From NCBI RefSeq assembly GCF_003863365.1, contig NZ_RQXT01000006.1:124001-188000 (forward strand): a stretch of DNA of 64,000 bases. The letters run 5' to 3'. The DNA comes from Mesorhizobium tamadayense. Lineage in GTDB: Bacteria; Pseudomonadota; Alphaproteobacteria; Rhizobiales; Rhizobiaceae. The position numbers were made by a program, and so were the translations under genes. The notes under the pieces are model-generated. The model was not told where the DNA came from. It searched no databases and saw only the letters and a program-made list of their open reading frames with translations. Below are positions 44,169 through 53,875 of this stretch, piece by piece (the stretch's first letter is position 1; every line of letters begins with the position of its first letter).

Positions 44169-46058
44169 GTGGAGCATGCGATCTATCTCGTGACGCTGGT
44201 CGGCACGGCGCTCATTGTCGCCGCCGCGTTTTCGAGCCTGATCGCCTTCCGCTTCGGCGCTCCCCTGTTGCTCCTCTTCCTCTGCATCGGGCTCGCCACC
44301 GGTGTCGACGGCCTCGGCATCGAGTTCGACAATGCGCGGCTGGCTTATTTTGCCGGCTCGCTGGCTTTAGCCATCATCCTGTTCGATTCCGGCTTCGGCA
44401 CGCCGCTCAACGCCTTGCGTCAGGCGGCCGGGCCGGCATTGTCGCTGGCAACCATCGGCGTCATGCTCACCACCGGCATTTTCGGCGTCGCCGCCTTCTA
44501 CCTCCTCAACCTCAGCTGGCTGGAATCCTCGCTGCTCGGCGCCGCCGTCGCCTCCACCGACGCGGCCGCCGTGTTCTTCCTGCTGCGCGCCGGCGAGATC
44601 CATTTGCGCGAGCGCGTGCGTTCGACGCTGGAGGTCGAATCCGGCACCAACGATCCGATCGCCATTTTCCTCACCATCACCCTGGTCGAGATCATAGCCG
44701 CGCATGCCAATCCGGAGGCCAATGTGCTGGCCACCAACCTGGCGATCGGCTTCCTCATCAATATGGGGCTCGGCGCCGTCATCGGCGTTCTCGGTGGCAT
44801 GGCAATCGTGCGCCTCGTCGATCGGCTGAACCTCGACCACGGCCTGCTGCCGATCTTCGTGCTAACGCTCTCGCTGATGGTCTTCGCCGCCGCCGGCGCC
44901 GTCGGCGGCTCCGGCTTCCTGGCCGTCTATCTCGCCGGTCTCGTCGCCGGCAATTCCGACATCCGCGCCGTCACCATCCTGAAACGCTTCCAGGACGGCA
45001 TGTCGTGGCTGGCGCAGATCATCATGTTCCTGATCCTCGGCCTGTTCGCCACGCCCTCGCAGTTCCCGGCGATCCTGGTGCCCGCGATCCTGCTCGGCCT
45101 GTTCCTGATCTTCGTGGCGCGGCCTTTAGCCGTCTGGCTCTGCCTGATCCCGTTCCGCCTGCCGCGCCCCGAGGTCGCCTTCGTCTCTTGGGTCGGCCTG
45201 CGTGGCGCCGTCTCGATCCTGCTTGCCATCACGCCTCTGCTCGGCGGGCTGGCGAACGGTCGCCTCATCTTCAATGTCGCCTTCATCATTGTCCTGGTAT
45301 CGCTGGTGGTGCAGGGCTGGACTGTCGGTCCGCTGGCGCGTCGCCTCGGCCTGATCGTGCCGGCACGGCTTGGACCGCTCGACAAGGTCGAACTCGAGTT
45401 GCCGGGCTCGGCCCATCACGAGCTGCTGGCCTACCGAGTCGCGCCAGGCAGTCCGGTGGCGCGCGGCGAGCGCATCCCGCGCTGGGCGAGGCCCTCGCTG
45501 GTGCTGCGCGATGGCCGCTCCATGCGCTTCCAGGACATGGGCCGGCTCACCGCAGGCGACCAGGTCTACATCTTCGTGCCGGACCGCTATCCGCGCCTGC
45601 TCGACAAGCTCTTCGCCAGCCGCGCCGTGGTCGACCCCGAGGACGCCGATTTCTTCGGTGCCTTCCCAGTCGATCCGGCCCGCTTCGCTGCCGAGCTGGA
45701 AGCCGCCTACGCGCCGGGCCTCACCGAGGCCGAACAGAAGCTCACCGTCGCAGCGCTGGTCACCGAGCGGCTCGGCGGCACCGCCGAATATGCCGATCGC
45801 GTGATGATCGGCCCGATCGAGCTGATCGTGCGCGACGTCGACGAGAAGGGCCGGATCACAGGGCTTGGCCTGTCCTTCGAGCCGACCGCGCCGGTGGCGC
45901 GCGTGCCGGTTTTCCTGAGCGCCGGCGAGATCGCCGACCGCATCGCCGCCTTCATCCGCAACTGGCGCAAACCGGCGCAAACGCAGGCTGCCGAAAGCGA
46001 GCCAAACGAAGCGGCAGCGGCGGAGTCTGTGGCGCAGAAAGCAGCAACCGAAAGCTGA
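44169..46058 (+). CDS. Potassium/proton antiporter, NhaP2/CvrA family
   Basis: 629 residues starting at GTG with GGAGGGG 8 bases upstream. About twelve membrane helices (residues 5-400) with the CPA1 motifs [36 protein letters not shown] (the essential acidic pair) and [13 protein letters not shown] cytoplasmic TrkA-C-like domain (about 415-490) and a CorC/HlyC-associated domain (about 520-600) follow. Exports K+ or Na+ in exchange for H+. It interrupts the gap-pgk cluster. Confidence 0.9.
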   Translation: MEHAIYLVTLVGTALIVAAAFSSLIAFRFGAPLLLLFLCIGLATGVDGLGIEFDNARLAYFAGSLALAIILFDSGFGTPLNALRQAAGPALSLATIGVMLTTGIFGVAAFYLLNLSWLESSLLGAAVASTDAAAVFFLLRAGEIHLRERVRSTLEVESGTNDPIAIFLTITLVEIIAAHANPEANVLATNLAIGFLINMGLGAVIGVLGGMAIVRLVDRLNLDHGLLPIFVLTLSLMVFAAAGAVGGSGFLAVYLAGLVAGNSDIRAVTILKRFQDGMSWLAQIIMFLILGLFATPSQFPAILVPAILLGLFLIFVARPLAVWLCLIPFRLPRPEVAFVSWVGLRGAVSILLAITPLLGGLANGRLIFNVAFIIVLVSLVVQGWTVGPLARRLGLIVPARLGPLDKVELELPGSAHHELLAYRVAPGSPVARGERIPRWARPSLVLRDGRSMRFQDMGRLTAGDQVYIFVPDRYPRLLDKLFASRAVVDPEDADFFGAFPVDPARFAAELEAAYAPGLTEAEQKLTVAALVTERLGGTAEYADRVMIGPIELIVRDVDEKGRITGLGLSFEPTAPVARVPVFLSAGEIADRIAAFIRNWRKPAQTQAAESEPNEAAAAESVAQKAATES

Positions 46059-46161
46059 CGTCACACGACGACATCATTTTTGCGCGCGCGCTTCAACGCG
46101 AGGCTTGCATCGTCCCCGGTGCCGGGTAAGGTCGCCGCGTTTTTCGCGGAAAGGAACGACC

Positions 46162-47358
46162 ATGGCCGGATTCAAGACACTCGACGATATCGGCGCCGTC
46201 AGCGGCAAGCGCATCCTGGTGCGCGTCGACCTCAACGTTCCGGTCGCCGACGGCAAGGTCACCGACGCCACGCGCATCGAGCGCATCGCACCGACGATTT
46301 CCGAGCTCTCCGGCAAGGGCGCCAAGGTCATCCTGCTCGCGCATTTCGGCCGCCCCAAGGAGGGCCCCTCGGCCGAGTTCTCGCTGGAACCGATCGCCCG
46401 CGCGACGGCGGAAGTGCTCGGCCGCCCGGTCGGCTTCGCCTCCGACTGCATTGGCGACAAGGCCGCGGACGCGGTCGCCGCCATGAAGAATGGCGACATC
46501 CTGCTCCTGGAAAACACCCGTTTCTACAAGGCCGAGGAGAAGAACGACCCGGCCTTCACCGAAAAGCTCGCCGCCAATGGCGACATCTATGTCAACGACG
46601 CCTTTTCCGCCGCCCACCGCGCGCATGCGTCGACCGAAGGCCTGGCGCACCGGCTGCCGGCCTATGCCGGCCGCACCATGCAGGCCGAGCTCGATGCGCT
46701 GGAAAAGGGTCTCGGCAATCCGGTACGACCCGTGGTGGCCATTGTCGGCGGCGCCAAGGTCTCGACCAAGATCGACCTCCTGATGAACCTGGTGAAGAAG
46801 GTCGATGCGCTGGTCATTGGCGGCGGCATGGCCAACACGTTCCTGGCGGCGCGCGGCACCGATGTCGGCAAATCGCTCTGCGAGCATGATTTGGCCTCTA
46901 CCGCCAAGCAGATCATGATCGAGGCGGCCGAGGCGGGCTGCGCCATCATCCTGCCCGCCGACGGCGTCGTGGCGAAGGAATTCAAGGCAGGTGCTGCGAG
47001 CGAGACCGTGGCCATTGCGGACGTGCCGGCCGACAGCATGATCCTCGACGTCGGCGCAAAGACCGTGAAGACCGTCACCGACTGGGTCGACCGCGCCGCC
47101 ACGCTTGTCTGGAACGGCCCGCTCGGCGCTTTCGAGATTGAGCCCTTCGATCGTGCGACCGTTGCGGCGGCAAAGCACGCCGCAGCCCGTACCAGGGAAG
47201 GCAAGCTTGTCTCGGTTGCCGGCGGCGGCGACACGGTAGCCGCGCTCAACCATGCCGGCGTCGCCGACGACTTCACCTATGTCTCGACCGCCGGCGGCGC
47301 TTTCCTGGAATGGATGGAAGGCAAGCCGCTGCCCGGCGTCGAGGTGCTGAAGCGCTGA
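46162..47358 (+). CDS. pgk: Phosphoglycerate kinase
   Basis: 398 residues from the ATG at 46162 (GGAAAGGAACG upstream). [33 protein letters not shown], the hinge [10 protein letters not shown] and the nucleotide loop [13 protein letters not shown] are all present. Catalyses 1,3-bisphosphoglycerate + ADP to 3-phosphoglycerate + ATP. Confidence 0.96.
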   Translation: MAGFKTLDDIGAVSGKRILVRVDLNVPVADGKVTDATRIERIAPTISELSGKGAKVILLAHFGRPKEGPSAEFSLEPIARATAEVLGRPVGFASDCIGDKAADAVAAMKNGDILLLENTRFYKAEEKNDPAFTEKLAANGDIYVNDAFSAAHRAHASTEGLAHRLPAYAGRTMQAELDALEKGLGNPVRPVVAIVGGAKVSTKIDLLMNLVKKVDALVIGGGMANTFLAARGTDVGKSLCEHDLASTAKQIMIEAAEAGCAIILPADGVVAKEFKAGAASETVAIADVPADSMILDVGAKTVKTVTDWVDRAATLVWNGPLGAFEIEPFDRATVAAAKHAAARTREGKLVSVAGGGDTVAALNHAGVADDFTYVSTAGGAFLEWMEGKPLPGVEVLKR

Positions 47359-47452
47359 ACCAGTCAACACTTAGCGAGCGGTTCCGCCCGTCGAATACTT
47401 TCAATCGATTCGAGCTTTCCGCGTTCATTCCTTTGGCGGTAGTGTTCTGCTT

Positions 47453-47520
47453 AGAGCAATTCCAGGAAAAGTGCGAAGCGGTTTTCCGTTCGGAATTGCG
47501 GGAAAACAAAGGCCTGAAGC
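47453..47520. repeat. Short rhizobial intergenic palindrome
   Basis: AGAGCAATTCCAGGAAAAGT paired with TTTTCCGTTCGGAATTGC; same family as 13263. Located between pgk and fba. Confidence 0.7.
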
Positions 47521-47566
47521 GGTCAGCGGGCTGACCGCAGGCGCGGAACCGTCAAGGAGAGCAACA

Positions 47567-48592
47567 ATGAGCGAACGTCTCGAAGACATTGCCGCCGCGA
47601 TCGTGGCCGACGGCAAGGGCCTGCTGGCCGCCGATGAGAGCTCCGGTACCATCAAGAAGCGCTTCGACGTCATCGGCGTCGAATCGACCGCCGACAGCCG
47701 GCGCGACTATCGCGAGATGATGTTCCGCGCCAAGGACGCGATGACCAGGTACATTTCCGGCGTCATCCTCTATGACGAGACGATTCGCCAGAAGGCCGCC
47801 GACGGCACGCCGCTGGTCGACATCATCAAGGCCTCAGGCGCCATTCCGGGCATCAAGGTCGATCTCGGCGCCAAGCCTCTCGCCGGCTTTCCCGGCGATA
47901 CCATCACCGAAGGCCTGGACGGCCTGCGCGAGCGGCTTGCGGATTATTACAAGCTCGGCGCCCGCTTCGCCAAATGGCGCGCCGTGATCGACATCGACAC
48001 CGCCAAGGGCGTGCCATCGGCGACGTCGATCGGCTCCAACGCGCATGCGCTGGCCCGTTACGCCGCGCTCTGCCAGGAAGCCGGCATCGTGCCGATCGTC
48101 GAGCCGGAAGTGCTGATGGACGGCGCCCACTCGATCGACACCTGCTACGAGATCAGCAAGGCGACGCTGCTGAAGCTCTATGGCGAGCTTTATGCGGCGC
48201 GCGTCGTGCTGGAAGGCACCATCCTGAAGCCGAACATGGTCATCTCCGGCAAGAAATCGGGCAAGAAAGACAGGCCCGAGGAGGTCGCCGAGAAGACGAT
48301 CAAGCTGTTCCGCGAAACCGTGCCCGCGGCGGTGCCCGGCATCGCCTTCCTCTCCGGCGGCCAGGACGACGAGCAGGCGACGGCCAACCTCAATGCCATC
48401 AACGTCATCGGCCCGCATCCGTGGAAGCTCTCCTTCTCTTATGGCCGCGCCTTGCAGGCGGCCGCGCAGAAGGCATGGAGCGGCAAGGCGTCGAACGTCG
48501 CCGCCGGCCAGGCCGCCTTCATCCACCGCGCTCACATGAACCATCTGGCCGCGCTCGGCAAATGGCAGCCGGCGCTGGAAAAGGCCGCCTGA
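47567..48592 (+). CDS. fbaB: Fructose-bisphosphate aldolase, class I
   Basis: 341 residues. GLLAADESSGTIKKRFD, the Schiff-base Lys in EGTILKPNMV and FLSGGQDDEQAT identify the class I (Lys-dependent) aldolase. AAGGAGAG precedes the ATG. Works with gap, pgk and tkt in sugar phosphate metabolism. Strong terminator follows. Confidence 0.93.
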   Translation: MSERLEDIAAAIVADGKGLLAADESSGTIKKRFDVIGVESTADSRRDYREMMFRAKDAMTRYISGVILYDETIRQKAADGTPLVDIIKASGAIPGIKVDLGAKPLAGFPGDTITEGLDGLRERLADYYKLGARFAKWRAVIDIDTAKGVPSATSIGSNAHALARYAALCQEAGIVPIVEPEVLMDGAHSIDTCYEISKATLLKLYGELYAARVVLEGTILKPNMVISGKKSGKKDRPEEVAEKTIKLFRETVPAAVPGIAFLSGGQDDEQATANLNAINVIGPHPWKLSFSYGRALQAAAQKAWSGKASNVAAGQAAFIHRAHMNHLAALGKWQPALEKAA

Positions 48593-48614
48593 TACCAGGC
48601 TTCCCAAATCACCG

Positions 48615-48647
48615 AAAACCCGGGCCAAGGCCCGGGTTTTGTTTTTT
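48615..48647 (+). terminator. Terminator after fructose-bisphosphate aldolase
   Basis: AAAACCCGGGCC, 2-base loop, GGCCCGGGTTTT, then GTTTTTT. Confidence 0.92.
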
Positions 48648-48745
48648 GCCGGCCGCATTCCTACTTGATGCATCGAAACAGCGGCGGCGAATGTCGGGTC
48701 GCGCCCATGTCGAACGTCCTTGGCAGGAGAGGACAGGAGATAGTC

Positions 48746-49486
48746 ATGCATCGCATTGCCGTCGTTTCGCGGGAGGACTGGTTCGAGGCGCACAGAAGGC
48801 ACCTCGAGCGCGAGAAGGAATTGACGCGGTTTCGCGATTGCATCGCCGCCGAGCGTCGGCAACTGCCCTGGCTCAAGCTGCGCAAGGATTATGTCTTCGA
48901 AAGCGAGCAGGGAACGAAGCGCCTCGCCGAACTGTTCGCCGGCAAGAGCCAGCTCATCGTCTACCACTTCATGATGACGCCGGGCTCCGACCACCGCTGC
49001 GAAGGCTGCTCGTTCCTGGCCGACCACATCGATGGCGCCAACCGGCATCTCAAGCACCACGACGTGTCGCTGGTCGTCATCTCGCGGGCGCCGCTGGCCG
49101 AGCTCTTGCCCTACAAGCAGCGCATGGGCTGGAAATTCGACTGGGTGTCCTCCTATGCGTCGGACTTCAACTTCGACATGCAGGTCTCCTTCACCGACAG
49201 GCAGATCGCGGCCGGCGACACGGTCTACAATTTCGAGAAACGCCCGTTGCGATCGAAGGACCTGCCCGGCACCAGCGTCTTTTATCGCGACGAAAACGGC
49301 GACGTCTTCCTCACCTTCATGTCGCGCGCCCGCGGCGGCGACGCGCTGATCGGCGCCTACCACTATCTCGACATGACGCCGAAGGGCCGCAACGAGACCG
49401 GCCCCTATCACGGCCTGATGGACTGGGTGCGCCTGCACGACGAATACCAGGACAGGACCAAGGATCGGCCGGACTGCTGCGAGTGA
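48746..49486 (+). CDS. DUF899 thioredoxin-like protein
   Basis: 246 residues from the ATG at 48746 (ACAGGAGAT upstream). Thioredoxin-like fold: LIVYHFMMTPGSDHRCEGCS contains a CxxC, then ADHIDGANRHLKHHDVSLVV; the C-terminal part has SVFYRDENGDVFLTFMSRAR. Matches DUF899 family proteins of unknown redox role, predicted cytoplasmic. The tail DRPDCCE adds a Cys pair. Confidence 0.85.
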   Translation: MHRIAVVSREDWFEAHRRHLEREKELTRFRDCIAAERRQLPWLKLRKDYVFESEQGTKRLAELFAGKSQLIVYHFMMTPGSDHRCEGCSFLADHIDGANRHLKHHDVSLVVISRAPLAELLPYKQRMGWKFDWVSSYASDFNFDMQVSFTDRQIAAGDTVYNFEKRPLRSKDLPGTSVFYRDENGDVFLTFMSRARGGDALIGAYHYLDMTPKGRNETGPYHGLMDWVRLHDEYQDRTKDRPDCCE

Positions 49487-49537
49487 CCCGCCTAGTTCAC
49501 CTCGGCCAAAACATGCGCTAATGGCTTTTCGTCATTC

Positions 49538-49699
49538 TTACCCCCAGTGCCCGAGCACGGCCGCCAACGAGATCGCGGCCATGGCAAGCACCGCCAGCTT
49601 CCAGAAATCGGTGCGGCGCTTCAGTCCGGGCCAGCCGAGCGGCTTGATGACCTGGATCAGCATAATGCCGATGATGACAAGGGCGAGCAGTTTCGTCAT
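49538..49699 (-). CDS. Small two-helix membrane protein
   Basis: 53 residues, MTKLLALVIIGIMLIQVI then a KPLGWPGLKRRTDFWK loop and a second hydrophobic stretch ending VLGHWG. AAAGGCGG lies just before the ATG at 49699. Two membrane helices with a basic loop between. No family name; ribosome site and composition support a real gene. Confidence 0.7.
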   Translation of the reverse strand: MTKLLALVIIGIMLIQVIKPLGWPGLKRRTDFWKLAVLAMAAISLAAVLGHWG

Positions 49700-49837
49700 G
49701 CCGCCTTTGATCAGCATCGCCGACGGCTGTCAAAGCCGTTCTTGATGCTGCCGTTCGGGCGGGACGCTCCTGACAGAATCCGAACCTCATCGAGCTCTCG
49801 CGGGACGTCGCGGGTCTTTCTACGGCGTGCTGCCAAC

Positions 49838-49861
49838 CTCCTGACAGACAGCTGTCAGCAG
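49838..49861. promoter_or_regulatory. CTCCTGACAG inverted repeat before the DUF1127 gene
   Basis: CTCCTGACAG, 4 bases, CTGTCAGCAG (one mismatch). A half-site CTCCTGACAG also lies at 49767-49776. Same motif as the perfect palindrome at 50180 before the YafY-type regulator gene. Confidence 0.65.
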
Positions 49862-49903
49862 GGGTGTGAGATACTCCTCTCATCGAAAAAGAGGAGCCTG
49901 GTC

Positions 49904-50068
49904 ATGAACGGTTTTACGATACTGCGTAGCGTGAAGCACTATGTCGGCAAGATCCGCACCGTGCGGAATGAGATCCGCACCCAGCGTTTCCTGAACAATT
50001 TGCCGGCGGACATTCGCAAGGACATCGGTTGGCCGGACCTTTATAATGGCCGCGCGCGTGAGAACTGA
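49904..50068 (+). CDS. DUF1127-like small protein
   Basis: 54 residues: helical basic N-terminus (SVKHYVGKIRTVRNEIRTQR) then FLNNLPADIRKDIGWPDLYN, the DUF1127 (YjiS-like) signature. AGAGGAGCC precedes the ATG. It sits 42 bases after an inverted repeat that also precedes the downstream WYL regulator gene, so it may be controlled by that regulator. Short DUF1127 proteins can bind RNA or affect phosphate/carbon metabolism in other alphaproteobacteria. Confidence 0.78.
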   Translation: MNGFTILRSVKHYVGKIRTVRNEIRTQRFLNNLPADIRKDIGWPDLYNGRAREN

Positions 50069-50179
50069 AATTTTTCGGCGCGCGACTTGGATAGCGGCCG
50101 TGCCGCGCCCAGATCTAATGGCGGTCGAAACGCTGGGTTTCAGGGAAGACGCCGCTATCTCGTGTTGGAATGGCTGCAT

Positions 50180-50205
50180 CCTCCTGACAGTATGTTGTCA
50201 GGAGG
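50180..50205. promoter_or_regulatory. Perfect palindrome before the YafY/WYL regulator
   Basis: CCTCCTGACA, 6 bases, TGTCAGGAGG: ten-base perfect arms, 85 bases before the regulator start. Probably its own operator, shared with the DUF1127 gene site at 49838. Confidence 0.75.
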
Positions 50206-50290
50206 CCTGCGTTATTGAAGCAGCCTCCAACCTGCGGGAACCGGTTTTGGGACCGCGGCATGCGTAGAACCGAAACCAAGGGGTCAAACG

Positions 50291-51010
50291 ATGCGCCGCG
50301 CCGACAGACTTTTCCAGATCGTGCAGCATCTGCGCGGTGGCCGGTTGGTCACCGCGCAGAAGCTCGGCACGTGGCTCGAGGTTTCCGAGCGGACTATCTA
50401 CCGCGACATAGCCGACCTGCAGTCGACCGGCGTGCCGATCGACGGCGAGGCGGGTGTCGGCTACATGATGAGGGAGGGTTTCGACCTTCCGCCGCTGATG
50501 TTCACGCGTGACGAGATCGTGGCGCTGGTTGCCGGCGCGCGCATGGTGCGTGCTTTTGGCGGCGCGGCGATGGCAAGGGCCGCGGACGAGGCGCTGGTCA
50601 AGATCGGCGCCGTGCTGCCCGACACGGAAAAGGACCGCATCGCCCGCACCGAGATCCACACGCCGATGTGGGTGGTGAGCGATGCCGCGCGCGAAGCGAT
50701 CGATCTCATCGAGCGCGCCATCGAGAAGCGCCAGGTGCTGACCATAGACTATTCGGACGAGGCCGGCCGCGGCACCGCCCGCGACATCCGGCCCTTGGGT
50801 CTGTGGTTCTGGGGCAAGGTCTGGACGCTGGTCGCCTGGTGCGAGATGCGCGACGATTTTCGCGCCTTCCGCATCGACCGCATCGCCTCGGTGGTGATCG
50901 CCGGCCGCATCTACAAGCCGGAGCGCGGCAAGCAGCTCGCCGATTTCTACCGCGCCGTGGAGCGCAGCGAGGACTACGGCATGGCGCCCGACCGCGCGGC
51001 ACGGACGTAA
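50291..51010 (+). CDS. YafY-type transcriptional regulator (HTH_11 + WYL)
   Basis: 239 residues. N-terminal helix-turn-helix (LVTAQKLGTWLEVSERTIYR, DIADLQSTGVPI) and a WYL domain (about 140-215; IEKRQVLTIDYSDEAG, IRPLGLWFWGKVWTLVAWCE). WYL domains sense nucleotides or other small ligands. A perfect palindrome upstream suggests autoregulation. A bidirectional terminator separates it from trcR. Confidence 0.88.
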   Translation: MRRADRLFQIVQHLRGGRLVTAQKLGTWLEVSERTIYRDIADLQSTGVPIDGEAGVGYMMREGFDLPPLMFTRDEIVALVAGARMVRAFGGAAMARAADEALVKIGAVLPDTEKDRIARTEIHTPMWVVSDAAREAIDLIERAIEKRQVLTIDYSDEAGRGTARDIRPLGLWFWGKVWTLVAWCEMRDDFRAFRIDRIASVVIAGRIYKPERGKQLADFYRAVERSEDYGMAPDRAART

Positions 51011-51033
51011 GTCCTCCCAAGCGACTGTCCGAT

Positions 51034-51063
51034 AAAAAAGCCCGCTCGAAGCGGGCTTTTTTT
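51034..51063. terminator. Bidirectional terminator
   Basis: A run, GCCCGCT, 3-base loop, AGCGGGC, T run. Serves the WYL regulator and the convergent trcR gene. Confidence 0.92.
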
Positions 51064-51078
51064 ATCGAGTGGAACTGC

Positions 51079-51774
51079 TTACTCCTCGTCTTCGTCCTTG
51101 TCCTTCGACTTCAGCGCCGAAAGCTTGGCGAAAACGGCATTGGCGTCCAGTTCCTGATCCTCGTCCTTCGGCTTCTCCGGAGCCGGCGTCAGCCTTTCGG
51201 TCAGCGCCGCCGGCAGCAGCGTGTCGCCGGCGACCGGCTGTACCTGCTCGCGGCCGCGCGAGGCGCGGTTGACTTCCAGATCGAGGTCGATCTGCGAGGT
51301 CAGGCCGAGCGTCACCGGATCCATCGGCTGCAGATTGGCCGAGTTCCAGTGCTTGCGCTCGCGGATCTGCTCGATCGTCGACTTGGTGGTGCCGACCAGC
51401 CGTGCGATCTGCGCGTCCTTGAGCTCGGGATGGTTGCGCACCAGCCAGAGAATGGCGTTCGGCCGGTCCTGGCGCTTCGACAGAGGCGTGTAGCGAGGGC
51501 CCTTGCGCTTCGATTCCGGCACCCGCACCTTGGGGTCGGACAATTTCAGCCGGTGGTTCGGGTCCTTCTCGCCGCGCGCGATCTCGTCGCGGGTGAGCTG
51601 GCCGGTCATGATCGGGTCCATTCCCTTGATACCCTGCGCCGACTCGCCGTCGGCGATCGCCTTGACCTCCAGCGGATGCAGCCCGCAGAACTGCGCGATC
51701 TGCTCGAAGGAGAGCGCGGTGTTGTCGACCAGCCAGACGGCGGTCGCCTTGGGCATCAGCAGCGTATTGGCCAT
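51079..51774 (-). CDS. trcR: Cell-cycle transcriptional regulator TrcR (DUF1013)
   Basis: 231 residues from the ATG at 51774 (AAGGA upstream). MANTLLMPKATAVWLVDNTA is the family start. Two HTH-like segments follow (LSFEQIAQFCGLHPLEVKAI; ELKDAQIARLVGTTKSTIEQ) and the C-terminus is acidic and Lys-rich. Matches DUF1013/TrcR, conserved in alphaproteobacteria and linked to cell-cycle transcription and chromosome state. Confidence 0.88.
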   Translation of the reverse strand: MANTLLMPKATAVWLVDNTALSFEQIAQFCGLHPLEVKAIADGESAQGIKGMDPIMTGQLTRDEIARGEKDPNHRLKLSDPKVRVPESKRKGPRYTPLSKRQDRPNAILWLVRNHPELKDAQIARLVGTTKSTIEQIRERKHWNSANLQPMDPVTLGLTSQIDLDLEVNRASRGREQVQPVAGDTLLPAALTERLTPAPEKPKDEDQELDANAVFAKLSALKSKDKDEDEE

Positions 51775-52028
51775 GTCAAAAATCCTTCTCGTTCGCCCGC
51801 GTTCCCGCGCGGGCGGTGGTTTTAGAGCCACCAAAATGGGAAATTCGCGGCCTGTATAAACGCTCCGTCACGATTTCGCAATGTTTTTGGCAAGGAGCGT
51901 CTGAAGCTCCAAAAAGACAAAACCCGCCGGACTGGGTCCAGCGGGTTCGGAACCGGAGACGAGCAAGCGTCTGCGACGGCTCTGGCTTCGAGGCCGCAGC
52001 CCGGCCTTGCGGCCAGGCGCGCTTCAAA

Positions 52029-52169
52029 TCAAAGAGCCTTGCGGGCGATTCTCTCGATGTCGCCGCGGTTGATGCCGAGGTCGTTCAGCTGACGGGCGTT
52101 GAGCTTGTTCAGCTCACGCACGGTCTCGTTGTAAAGGCGCCAGTTGCGGAAAGCGCGGATCGGGTTCAT
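52029..52169 (-). CDS. DUF1127 small protein
   Basis: 46 residues: MNPIRAFRNWRLYNETVREL, then NKLNARQLNDLGINRGDIER and IARKAL, the standard DUF1127 pattern. GGAGG precedes the ATG at 52169. Second DUF1127 gene within 2.2 kb. The gap to trcR holds no further gene. Confidence 0.88.
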   Translation of the reverse strand: MNPIRAFRNWRLYNETVRELNKLNARQLNDLGINRGDIERIARKAL

Positions 52170-52356
52170 TTCAGTCCTCCATTCGTGGGATCGATTGTTT
52201 CGATGCCGCGTAAATAGGCACCCTTGCCCAAGAATTGAACGGACGCTTTTGCATGGCGGCAATGCATTTGTTGCAATGCAGCATTAAGCATTATTGAACC
52301 TGTCGCTGGCGATGCGCACCACGCGGGTGTCGGCATCTCCTGAATCTCGACACGCC

Positions 52357-53367
52357 TCAGCCGACGTCGAGCACGATCTTGCCGATATGCTCGCCTTCCT
52401 CCATCCGCTCATGCGCGCGCCAGGCTTCCGTCAGCGGGAAGATCATGTCCATGACCGGAGCGACCTTGCGGGCACCTAGCAGCGGCCAGACCTGAGCCTC
52501 GAGAGCCGCCGCGATGGCCGCCTTGAATTCGACCGTGCGCGGGCGCAGCGTCGAGCCGGTATGGACAAGGCGCTTGACCATAAGCTTTGCGAAATCGGCG
52601 CTTGCCACCGCGCCGGCCTGCACGGCGATCTGGACGATGCGACCCTCGATCGCCGCGGCTTCGTAGTTGCGCGCCACATAGTCGCCGCCCACCATGTCGA
52701 GGATGACGTCGGCGCCCTTGCCGCCAGTTGCGTCCTTCACCTCGGCGACGAAGTCCTGCTCGCGATAATTGATCGCCCGGTCGGCGCCGAGCTTCAGGCA
52801 GGCGTCGCATTTCTCCTTGCTGCCGGCCGTGGTGATGACATAGGCGCCGAACGCCGACGCCAGTTGTATGGCCGTGGTGCCTATGCCGGATGAGCCGCCA
52901 TGGACGAGCAGCGTCTCGCCCTTCTTCAGCCCGCCGCGCTCAAACACATTGTGCCAGACGGTGAAATAGTTCTCCGGCACAGCGGCGGCCTCCGAATAGG
53001 TGAAGCCGGCCGGGATCGGCAGCACGCTGCCGGCATGGACCTTGACATATTCGGCATAGCCGCCGCCCGGCGTCAGCGCGCAGACCCGGTCGCCGATGCG
53101 CCAGCGCGATATGTCGTCGCCGAGCGCGGCGACCTCGCCGGCCGCCTCGAGACCGGGCAGGTCCGAGGCGCCAGGCGGCGGCGGATAGGCGCCCTTGCGC
53201 TGCTGCACGTCCGGCCGGTTGACGCCGGCCGCGTGCACGCGGATGAGGATCTCGCCGGGACCAGGTGCGGGCACGTCGCGCGTCTCCGGCTTCAACACCC
53301 TGGGGCCGCCGGGTTGCGAGATCGCGATGGCCGTCATCCTTGCCGGAATCTTCTGTCCGCTTGCCAT
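52357..53367 (-). CDS. NADPH:quinone oxidoreductase, MDR family (PIG3-like)
   Basis: 336 residues from the ATG at 53367. Zinc-less MDR fold: GEILIRVHAAGVNRPDVQQR, GLEAAGEVAALG, then the nucleotide-binding LLVHGGSSGIGTTAIQLASA. C-terminal MDMIFPLTEAWRAHERMEEG is typical of TP53I3/QorA-like enzymes. Reduces quinones with NADPH in the cytoplasm. Confidence 0.9.
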   Translation of the reverse strand: MASGQKIPARMTAIAISQPGGPRVLKPETRDVPAPGPGEILIRVHAAGVNRPDVQQRKGAYPPPPGASDLPGLEAAGEVAALGDDISRWRIGDRVCALTPGGGYAEYVKVHAGSVLPIPAGFTYSEAAAVPENYFTVWHNVFERGGLKKGETLLVHGGSSGIGTTAIQLASAFGAYVITTAGSKEKCDACLKLGADRAINYREQDFVAEVKDATGGKGADVILDMVGGDYVARNYEAAAIEGRIVQIAVQAGAVASADFAKLMVKRLVHTGSTLRPRTVEFKAAIAAALEAQVWPLLGARKVAPVMDMIFPLTEAWRAHERMEEGEHIGKIVLDVG

Positions 53368-53449
53368 GGTGTCCCGTCTCCTTGTGCCGCATCGGCCGAA
53401 AATCGGAATCGATTTTCCGACAAGCACGATGCGCAACTCAAAAAACTTA

Positions 53450-53486
53450 GAGCGTCCTTTGCGCGTCTGAAAGACGCGCGACGCTC
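53450..53486. repeat. Rhizobial hairpin repeat
   Basis: GAGCGTC and GACGCTC outer arms enclosing GCGCGTCT, GAAA, and GACGCGC. Upstream (about 53396-53421) a related AAATCGGAATCGATTTTCCG palindrome is seen. Confidence 0.75.
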
Positions 53487-53579
53487 TGACCGTCGTTGCC
53501 GGCCGTTTGCATCGGTGCCCTTGCCCTATGTATGCTGATTGGCAAATCAGGCAAATGGCCCAAACAGGGAGGAGCGACG

Positions 53580-53774
53580 ATGGCGATCTTCGACGACGAA
53601 CCCAAAAAGAAGCCGCGCCCGCACGAGATCGGACAGGATCTGTCGCTGCTGTCCGTCGACGAGTTGTCCGAGCGAATTGCCCTGCTGCGCGAGGAGATCG
53701 CCAGGCTGGAAGCCGAGCGGGCCGCCAAGGGAGCCACCAAATCCGCGGCCGAGGAGCTGTTTCGTCGAGGATAA
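53580..53774 (+). CDS. DUF1192 small coiled-coil protein
   Basis: 64 residues: MAIFDDEPKKKPRPHEIGQD then LSLLSVDELSERIALLREEI and a short alanine-rich tail ending LFRRG. This is the DUF1192 family. GGGAGGAG precedes the ATG. Function unknown. Confidence 0.87.
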   Translation: MAIFDDEPKKKPRPHEIGQDLSLLSVDELSERIALLREEIARLEAERAAKGATKSAAEELFRRG

Positions 53775-53875
53775 GCCGAGCGCGCCGGCGGCTGCCCCGG
53801 AAAAGCCTGATTGCGACCTCCAGACCTTCCCTCTGAAACAGACCTGCGCCCTGAAATCTCCTGCCGGATCAGCCC

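Noticed and set aside
44108..46129. A long alternative frame across the antiporter gene
   Set aside because: Arg- and Pro-rich frame-shifted reading of the antiporter; no ribosome site and no fold.
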